Shown in pieces: positions 56,201 to 64,000 of a stretch of 64,000 nt of DNA (its first letter is position 1; every line of letters starts with the position of its first letter). The stretch is from Kitagawia praeruptora (lineage: Eukaryota; Streptophyta; Magnoliopsida; Apiales; Apiaceae): assembly GCA_037693485.1 (NCBI GenBank), contig CM075347.1, forward strand, positions 148,774,501 to 148,838,500, written 5' to 3'. A program made the translations under genes and the position numbers. The notes below the pieces were generated by a model. The model was not told where the DNA came from, searched no databases, and saw only the letters and a program-made list of their open reading frames with translations.

Positions 56201-57890
56201 GCAAGCTAGACTCCTCAGTTACAGATGCAACTTCTGTAACCGGATGGATTGACTCTACTACTGGTGTCTCCACAGAAGTGGGATGAGTTACACCGGCAGT
56301 TGACACAGGCACAGAGTCTCTAGTGAAAACTAGTGGAACCTCTGTGTTTGTGATGGTGTCATTAGGAAATGCCCCAGCATGCATCCCCTCACCATCTAAA
56401 TGTGGGTCCTGGGTGGTGAACAAGGTGTCATGCACCAAGTCACTTGAGTTCATTGGCTCATCAAGAGAAAAGAATTCTTGATGATCAATGCCTTGCTCCT
56501 CAATTGCTTGAGTTGCAGGCTGCAAAGAAATTTGAGATGAAGATTCTGGAAGAGTAGTGTGTTGTAGAGTAGATTTTGGCAACTCCCCCTGAGAGATAGA
56601 GGGAGTTTCAAGTGTGATGTGCTCTACACTCAGTGTAGTGCCAGCCTTATCACTCTCATGTGCTGACTCAATACAAGAAGGTGCATTGGGGAGGATGTTT
56701 GATTCTATAGATGCACCCTGTTAAGAGGACACATCTAGTGAGCTGTTTGCCCCTAATTTTACAACTTCAGCCATTTGTGTGACTGAAGAGGTGGTCTTAG
56801 TTTTCTTCTTCTTCTTTGGCCTTAGTAAGGGTGACTCTGGTTCCTCACTTTCTAGACCTAGTTCAACAGCTAATGTTGCTTCAGATAGAATGTTTAAGGG
56901 TGCAAACATTACTTCCTTTCTCTTCTTTTTACTAACATCACCCTTTTGAGAGGATGATACAGTTGGCTCAGTGATTGGTAGAGTGTTTGGTTGAGAGGGT
57001 TGGTTAGCTAGCCCTGGGTTAGCATTTTGTTCTACTTGCTTGGGCTTAGCTAACTCAGACTTAGAGGCAAATGTTGGCATGTTGTGGGGGTAAGTTCTAA
57101 ACAAACTCTCCATATGGGGAGTTATGTTAAGTCTTACATCCACATCATTCCTAGTCTCCAAATTACCAAAAATGAGTTTGGTCATGGATTTAGGATAGCC
57201 TATTCTATTTTTATTAATCCCATCTAATTCAATCAATTTATCATCTAAGAAATTAAGGACAGATTGAATAAAACGAGGGAAGAAAATTTAATTACCTCTC
57301 TTGGCTGAATTCTTACCAAGTCTCCCATACAGCTCCTGCAGAATGATGAGACCAACGTCTATCTTCTTTCCATAAGCTAAGGCATAGCCTATTTGCTGTG
57401 CAGGAGTACTGATTTGGTCATAGCTGGATTTTCTTGCAGTGAAGACTTGAAGAAGTGTAGCAAACACATAACTCCATTCCTTCCTGAAATGCTTCCTTTT
57501 CAAGTGCCCAAGACTGATTCTGTCTGCATATTTGATGAAATCAAAGAAGTCTTCAAATTCAGCATTTGTAGCAAGTGGGTCATACACCTCTCCTTTGGTA
57601 CCCATCCCAAGTGCCTCATTCATATCCTCTGTGGTGATAGTGATATTTTTGTCTTGAATCTTGCAGTAGATGATGTACGAGGATATTGCAGAGTCAAGAG
57701 CCACCACTTCCACTGTAGCAGACTGCCAAAACTGTTCTAGAATGTCGAGATACAGAGTTGGGTTAACAGATAGAGCATTCTTGATGTACGATTCAGACAT
57801 CCACTTCACAAAGCACTTGAAATTGGCGTTGGGTGCTTCAACATCACTAGTTAGAGCAATGAAATTGGTGTTGAACTTTACTGTTGCCAT
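53225..57890 (-). pseudogene. Sirevirus third ORF, broken homologue
   Basis: From the ATG at 57,890 one frame runs for ~3.8 kb, broken by stops at 57,288-57,290, 56,721-56,723, 55,962-55,964 and 54,237-54,239. The last part (53,225-54,079) is in another frame. The N-terminal domain matches element 1: DILEQFWQSA, TTEDMNEALGM, EWSYVFATLLQVFTAR, then FPRFIQSVLNFL just past the first stop. Downstream lie a low-complexity middle, a long probable coiled coil (about 55,250-55,860) and a charged C-terminus (ARKEKERR). Intact length would be ~1550 codons. No transmembrane segment or signal peptide is evident. Same family as 28,514-32,509; function unknown. Confidence 0.85.
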
Positions 57891-58721
57891 TTGTGTGTGA
57901 GAGAGAGAGAAGAAATCGAAGGTTGAAGAAGAAATTTAGCTTTTGCAGTTAGGGTTTCAGAGGTTTTGGGAGTTTGGATGCTTGAGAAATCGAATGAAAT
58001 GAATCGAATAGATGTGAAGTTGTAAAAGTATGAAGTACTTGAATTGTCGATTAGATGTATGTTTTGTATCGACAAGTCAGGCATTCGAAGTAGAAAACAA
58101 CTATTCGAGAAGTCAAGAAAGGCTTATTCGATAACTCAAGCAGGTTGTAACTCACAGCTGGCAATTATCTAACTTAGAAGTAAATCTAAGGTAAAATATG
58201 TTTTTATGAGTAATTCTGAATTCTGAATAAAAATCCAAAATCGGTTAAAATTCAGCGATAAATCAGTCTTTTCAAATGATTCGAGAACTCAAATATAGTA
58301 TTCGAGAACTCAGTCAATCGAGAACTAAAACACTATATTCGAGTAGTCAAGAAAACCTCTATTCGAGAACTCTAAAAGACTCTATTCGAGAACTCGAGAG
58401 TGCTCTAAAGAGACTTGTTAGAGATGTCGAATAGTGAATCACTTGAGAAGTCTGACTTGTCGAATTATACTCATAGAAACTCAATTTTCAATATCTTTTC
58501 AAAATTTACCAGCCATATTTATTCACGAATATTCTAGCAAATTAAACAGTGATTTTCTCAAAATTTCATAGAAATTTCAAGTTAACAAGAGAATATGATT
58601 TTCCAAATATGCAATAGATTTGAAATATTTATAAATCATATTTCAGCCAACACTTACTCCAAAAATATTGAGAATTTAGATAAAGTGTTTACTGCTGCAA
58701 CAATCTAGATGATATATTCAC
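57891..58721 (-). repeat. Spacer between pol and third ORF with TCGAGAAC-type repeats
   Basis: About 830 bp, non-coding. At 58,000-58,460 strings such as TATTCGAGAACTC, CGAGAAGTC and TTGTCGAAT recur in both orientations, matching those in this element's LTR. This mirrors the layout in element 1, with a different core sequence. Confidence 0.75.
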
Positions 58722-61700
58722 TTAGCCAGAATCTGAAGAATTCAGCATTCCAATCTCACTAACCAACCTTGTGAAGGTGGCTTCATCTAGTGGCTTAGTG
58801 AATATGTCAGCTAGTTGTTTATCTGTAGAAACATAATGCAACTCAATGGTTCCATTAGTTGCATGTTCCCTTATGAAATGATATCTGATGTCAATGTGCT
58901 TTGTCCTAGAATGATTGACAGGATTGGCAACTATAGAGATTGCACTTGTGTTGTCACACATGATTGGATTTCTTTCCAACACAAGTCCATAATCTCTAAG
59001 TTGATTTCTAATCCAAAGCACTTGAGCACAGCAACTTCCAGTAGTTATGTATTCAGCCTCAGCTGTAGAAGTTGACACAGATTATTGTTTCTTGCTATAC
59101 CAAGAGACTAACCTTTGTCCAAGAAACTGGCAGCTACCTGAGGTGCTTTTCCTATCCACTCTGCATCCAGCATAATCAGCATCAGAATAACCAACCAGAT
59201 TGAACCCTGTGTCCTTAGGATACCATAGTCCCAAGTTTGGAGTGCCCTTCAGATATTTAAAGATCCTTTTTATAGCAATCAAATGTGATTCTTTTGGGTT
59301 TGATTGAAATCTAGCACATAAACATATAGCAAACATGATGTCTGGCCTACTTGCAGTGAGGTAGAGTAGAGAACAAACCATGCCTCTGTAGACTGAGATG
59401 TCTACTTTCTTGCCTTTAGCATCTTCATCCAATTTAGTTGCAGTGACCATGGGTGTCTTTGCAGGTGAGCAATCTTCCAAGTCAAACTTCTTCAATAGAT
59501 CCTTGATGTACTTGGTCTGACTGATAAAGATACCATCCTTTCTCTGACTAACTTGCAACCCAAGAAAGAATGTCAACTCTCCCATCATACTCATCTCATA
59601 TCTGCTCTGCATGAGTTTGGAGAATTTCTCACACAGCTTCTCATTTGTAGAGCCAAAAATGATATCATCCACAAAAATTTGAACTAGGATAATATCATTA
59701 CCATGCTTCTTGTAAAACAGTGTCTTGTCCAATGTGCCTCTAGTGAATTGATTTTCAAGAAGAAATTGTGATAAGGTATCATACCATGCTCTTGGAGCCT
59801 GCTTAAGTCCATACAATGCCTTAAGCAATCTGTAGACAAATTCTGGGAAGTGTGGATCCTCAAAGCCAGGTGGTTGTTGCACATAAACTTCTTCTTCCAA
59901 CTCTCCATTCAGAAATGCACTCTTGACATCCATTTGATAAACTTTAAAGTTTGAATGAGCAGCAAATGCCAAGAATATTCTGATGTCTTCCAATCTAGCA
60001 ACAGGAGCAAATTTCTCATCATAATCAATGCCTTCATGTTGAGAGTATCCTTTTGCAACCAACCTTACTTTGTTTCTTACTATTACACCATCTTCATCCA
60101 TCTTATTCTTTAGAACCCATTTTGTTCCAACAATGGTTCTATTCTTTGGTGCAGGCACAAGTTCCCATACTTTGTTCCTTTCAAATTGATTCAGCTCCTC
60201 TTGCATAGTAATAATCCAATCTGGATCCAACAATGCATCATCAAGTTTCTTCGGCTCAACTTGTGATAGAAAACAGCCATAGAGGCACTCATTCTGAGTT
60301 GCTCTCCTAGTCCTTACTCCTGCATTAGGATCTCCAATGATTTGCTCTGCAGTGTGTGATCTATCCCATTTCCTTGAGTGCTCAGCCTGATTTCTCATTC
60401 TTGATATTGCTTCATCATCCACATCATGGTCATTCTCATTTCCTCCCCCTGTGAAGTTGCCACTACTCACAGGTGTGTCTTGGGTGCTTGTTTCTTCACT
60501 ATTGATTGGCACAAATTCTTCTCTTGTATCATCATTCACTTGAGTTTGTTGAACTCGAGTTTCAACTTCAGTTTCAGTCTCTTCATCAGAATCATCTAGA
60601 TTATCAAACTTCAATGAATCTTTATCTTCATCATTGGCTTCTTCTAGTCCAGGTAGTTTGCTGTCATCAAATGTCACATCTGTGCTTTCCATAATTTTCT
60701 TTTGACTGATGACATAAACTTTGTATGCAATTCTTTCCATAGAGTAGCCAAGAAAAATTCCTTCAAATGCTTTTGCATTAAATTTCCCAACATATTCAGA
60801 ATTATCCTTCAATACAAAGCATTTGTTTCCAAAAGTATGAACATACTTTAGAGTAGGCTTCTTTCTAGTCATCAAATTGTAAGGTGTCTTTCCAGTGTTT
60901 TTGTTGATGAGAGTTCTATTCTGGATATAGCATGCAGTGCTCACAGCCTCAGCCCAAAAACATGTAGGCATCTTTGCATCAAGTAACATTGTTCTAGCAG
61001 CCTCAATTAGAGTTCTATTCTTTCTCTCGACAACTCCATTTTGTTGTGGAGTCCTTGGAGCTGAGAATTGCTGAGAAATGCCATTCTCTTTCCAGAATGC
61101 TTCAAGTATGGCATTTCTGAACTCTGTTCCATTGTCACTTCTCAGTGCAGTCACACTTGCATTGTTGGCCTTTGCTTCCTTGTCAACTCTCTTTATGTGC
61201 TCAATGATTACTTGTGGGGCCTCATCTTTTGATGCTAGAAATTCCACCCATGTATACCTTGTAAAGTCATCAACCATCACCAAGGCATACTTCTTTCTTC
61301 CTAGTGACATAATATTGACAGGCCCAAACAAATCCATATGAATGAGTTGTAGGGGCTTGGTTATTGATGTCATTGTCTTTGACTTGTGGCTTGATCTTTT
61401 TATTTTTCCTTTTTGACAAGCCTCACACACTCCTTCTTGGCAGAATTCAAGTGTAGGCATGCCTATCACTAACTCTCTTTTGACTAGAGAATTAATGGCT
61501 TTGAAGTTCAGGTGTGATAATTTCTTGTGCCACAACCAACAATCTTCATTTGATGCTTTTGAATAAAAGCAACAAATTTTGTCCTTGTTTGCAGAGTCCA
61601 TATTGGCTACAAATAGGCTTCCCTTTCTTACTCCAGATAGAGCAAAATCACCAGTCTTCTTGTGGGTGATCAAACATTCATCTTTGTCAAAATCCACCTT

Positions 61701-61994
61701 GAATCCCCTATCAGTAAACTGACCAACACTTAGTAGATTATGCTTGAGCCCCTTGACTAGTGCTACATCTTCAATGATGACATTACCAACTTTCAACTTG
61801 CCATATCCCAATGTGTTACCCATGCTGTCATCTCCAAAAGCAACCATTGGGCCAGCCTTTTCCTCATACTGTGATAGCAGGGCCATATCACCAGTCATAT
61901 GATTTGAGCATCCACTGTCCAAAATCCACATGACCTTCTTTTCACTTTCTTTGCCCTGCAAACACAAAGGTATTACTTTTCCTTTGGTACCCAA
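58722..61994 (-). pseudogene. SIRE element 2 Pol, one premature stop
   Basis: Nearly complete. Protease ILDSGCSNHMTG (residue ~27), pre-integrase WHKKLSHLN, integrase HMDLFGPV, RSDNGTEF and QQNGVVERKN, reverse transcriptase with FVDDIIFGS where YVDD is usual, and RNase H YSDADYAGCRVDRKSTSG. A TAA at 59,082-59,084 cuts the chain inside RNase H, just before STSTAEAEYITTG, and the remaining 118 codons (58,722-59,078) continue in phase. Frame -1 relative to gag, as in element 1, again with TTG rather than ATG at the overlap. The FVDD change and the stop both argue for inactivity. Confidence 0.92.
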
Positions 61995-64000
61995 ACAAGT
62001 TTGGGTCCATGTGACTTATAAATAGTTTTATCATAAACAACATGCTTGTCAACTTTCTTAGTGTTAGTCTTCTTGTCACTGTTATAAGTCTTAGAACCTG
62101 AAGTTTCAGACTTAGGTGACAGAGGTACCGTCCTAGCTTTAGGAGGACTTGAAGACTTTGACCTTGTGTAGTGTGTGTGAGAATTGTGACTGATACAACC
62201 ATCAATGAATTGCCTTCTCAAATTAAAACAACTAGTCATCACATTCATGTTGCATGGCATACAGTCAAATTTATCACAAAATGGAGCATCTCTATGTCTT
62301 AGAGGCACAGAACAATCATAGAAAGGTTTGGACACACTACCAACAGGTTTCTTGCATGCATGAGTTAAATGATTGGTACTGAAACAGTTCTGACAAGTTT
62401 TCCTAGGGGCATTAGGCATATAAGCATAGTTGTTATCCTTGTTAATCCCTAACTTGCCATTTCTGTTCTGTTTATTCTTAGTCACTTTTTTTTCTGATTC
62501 ACTCTTCCCAGCTGAAACAAACTTAACAAATTTCTTAGGTCTTGATCTATCAACTACTGACTCCTTGGCTTTTGACTTGACACTCTCACTCTTGGAGGAT
62601 GCTTGTTGTTCACTGGATTGTGCCTCATCCTCATCATTCAACATTTGCTTGATGAGTAAGGCATCCTCATCAATTTCAAATGTTGATTCTTTAAAAATTG
62701 GGTTTTTAACCTTTTTCAAAATGTGATGCACTTCCTCATGAACAACTGTGTCATCTTCAATGACAGCATAGCCTTTTCTCTGCTTAAGAGAGTCATAGTC
62801 AAGTCCAATAGCAGCTTTGGGTTTAGCCTGAATTTTCTCACAGTAGGATTGCACTAGACCAGATGAGTTCTTAAATGTTTTCAGTTTGAATTCATTTTCA
62901 GCTAATTCATCCCTAAGAGCCTTTTCCACTTGACTAGCACATAGAACCTTATTCTGCAGATATTCAACTTCTTTCTTAAGGTTTTCTACTTGCATAGCAG
63001 TTAGCTCAAGTTCCTCATTCCTTTTAGTTAACATTTCATTTCTAGTAGACAATTTAGCAATCTCTTCATTAGCAGCAGTCATACTAGTATGAATGTTAAA
63101 CATTTCAACAGATAGTTGTTCAATCATGCATTTATACTCTGAAATAGACATATCTATAGTAGTGAGAGATTGTACCTGAGGGTCTGATGGAGATGTGTCA
63201 TCCTTGGAATTGGCCATCAAGGCATAATTGCAAAATTCTTGTTCCTCTCCATCACTGTCAGAATCATCCCAACACTTCCCTTCAGCTATGTAGGCCTTAC
63301 CTTGTGTCTACTTTTTCAGAAGGCCCTCATACTTAGCTTTGAGCTCAAGATAATCTCTATCCTTCTTTTTAGGCTTCTTGCATTCACTGGTAAAATGCCC
63401 TAGGTCATTGCATCTATAGCACCTTACAGATGACCTATCCACATGGCTGGTTTTAAACTTATTCTTGTTTGGTTTCACAGGTGCCTTGCTCTTGTTGAAT
63501 GAATGGTTTTGGGTTTTGGGTTTGAAGGGTTGATTCCTTTTGAATCTGATGTTTGGAAATTTTCTGGCCATGAAAGCATTTGAAGTGTTTTCCATCCCAT
63601 CTAGTTCTTCAAGAGTGTAAAACTCTTCTTCCTCCTTCTCCTCAACAGGTTCACTTACCTCAGGTTCAGTTTCTTCCTCTTCTACTACCTCTTCTATCCT
63701 TAATTGGCTTGTAGATGCTTCTAGGTCTTGAATAGATTTGTTGACAATCAAGGCACATGATGTGTTTACCATTCTGCCTTGATTGGCTTGGATAGCCCTT
63801 TTCTGAAGCAACTCAAGCTCATGAGTTTTTAAAACCCCATAGAGCACATCATATGTAACTTTGTTCAAATCTCTTTCCCTTAGAGAAATGACCCTTTGCT
63901 CTAGATGGTTTGGTGAGGATAGCAGAAACTTCATGTTTAACTCCTTGGTACTTTAAACCTTTCCATTCATCTGCAACTCTGTAACTAGCTTGTGAAATCT
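61973..64000 (-). pseudogene. SIRE element 2 Gag, partial, two premature stops
   Basis: The frame runs off the right edge, so the N-terminal capsid start is not seen. Stops lie at 63,308-63,310 (TAG) and 63,953-63,955 (TAA), each with the same frame continuing on both sides. Recognisable parts are LSSPNHLEQRVISLRERDL (capsid), zinc knuckle CYRCNDLGHFTSEC (about 63,370-63,412), a coiled-coil-like stretch (62,880-63,170), a second CCHC-like CQNCFSTNHLTHAC (about 62,360-62,400) and CMPCNMNVM (about 62,240-62,265). The order matches element 1 Gag. It ends at 61,973-61,975 with pol in the -1 frame. Confidence 0.9.

Larger units (their letters stand above)
51717..64000 (-). mobile_element. Decayed SIRE-type Copia element (element 2), 5' end outside window
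   Basis: Starts with a 1290-bp 3' LTR and runs through a broken third ORF, pol and gag to the right edge; the 5' LTR and primer site are not in view. It has the same layout as element 1 but diverged throughout, so it is a different family of the same lineage. Stops in all three coding regions, plus a frameshift, mark it as inactive. Confidence 0.92.

Overview
The window looks like repeat-dense nuclear DNA of a flowering plant, most likely a eudicot. It holds Copia and Gypsy LTR retrotransposons of plant type, Stowaway and Tourist MITEs, tRNA-derived SINEs, a Helitron-like end and two kinds of LINE fragment. I found no convincing host gene, rRNA gene or functional tRNA gene. Nearly everything that can be named is a transposable element or a relic of one, and most elements lie on the minus strand.

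Layout. 1-4.3 kb: gene-free DNA with an unexplained recurring CTACGG-centred motif. 4.3-5.6 kb: SINE-like unit, Stowaway MITE, and a TIR element with 9-bp target duplications. 5.66-12.8 kb: four head-to-tail copies of a ~980-bp unit that ends in a hairpin plus CTAA and carries a tRNA-derived module. The array is cut by a truncated L1-type LINE (copy 1) and, in copy 4, by an RTE-type LINE into which a 1.9-kb TRIM has jumped. 12.88-14.26 kb: Helitron-like element. 14.30-20.18 kb: defective Copia element with near-identical LTRs. 20.3-21.5 kb: Stowaway, SINE and Tourist-like MITEs. 22.1-22.5 kb: diverged relative of the ~1-kb unit.

23.32-47.27 kb: a Tat-type Ty3/Gypsy element (TSD GGGAG, 496-bp LTRs) with long 3' minisatellites and broken coding regions. 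It is split by an intact 14.56-kb SIRE/Maximus-type Copia element at 27,118-41,674 (TSD ACAAC, LTRs both 1053 bp and identical by eye). The SIRE element has open gag, pol in the -1 frame, and an intact 1331-codon third ORF downstream of pol. 47.3-50.6 kb: gene-free AT-rich DNA. 50.6-51.5 kb: an 873-bp retroposon with a 16-bp TSD. From 51,717 to the right edge: a second, decayed SIRE-type element whose 5' LTR lies outside the window.

Insertion order from nesting: the ~1-kb array came before its LINEs, and the RTE LINE before the TRIM. The Gypsy element came before SIRE element 1. Of the coding elements, only SIRE element 1 looks able to encode its own movement. The strongest signals for follow-up are the third-ORF family shared by both SIRE elements, the tandem Helitron-like/TIR units, and several defective elements whose LTRs are too similar for their coding decay.
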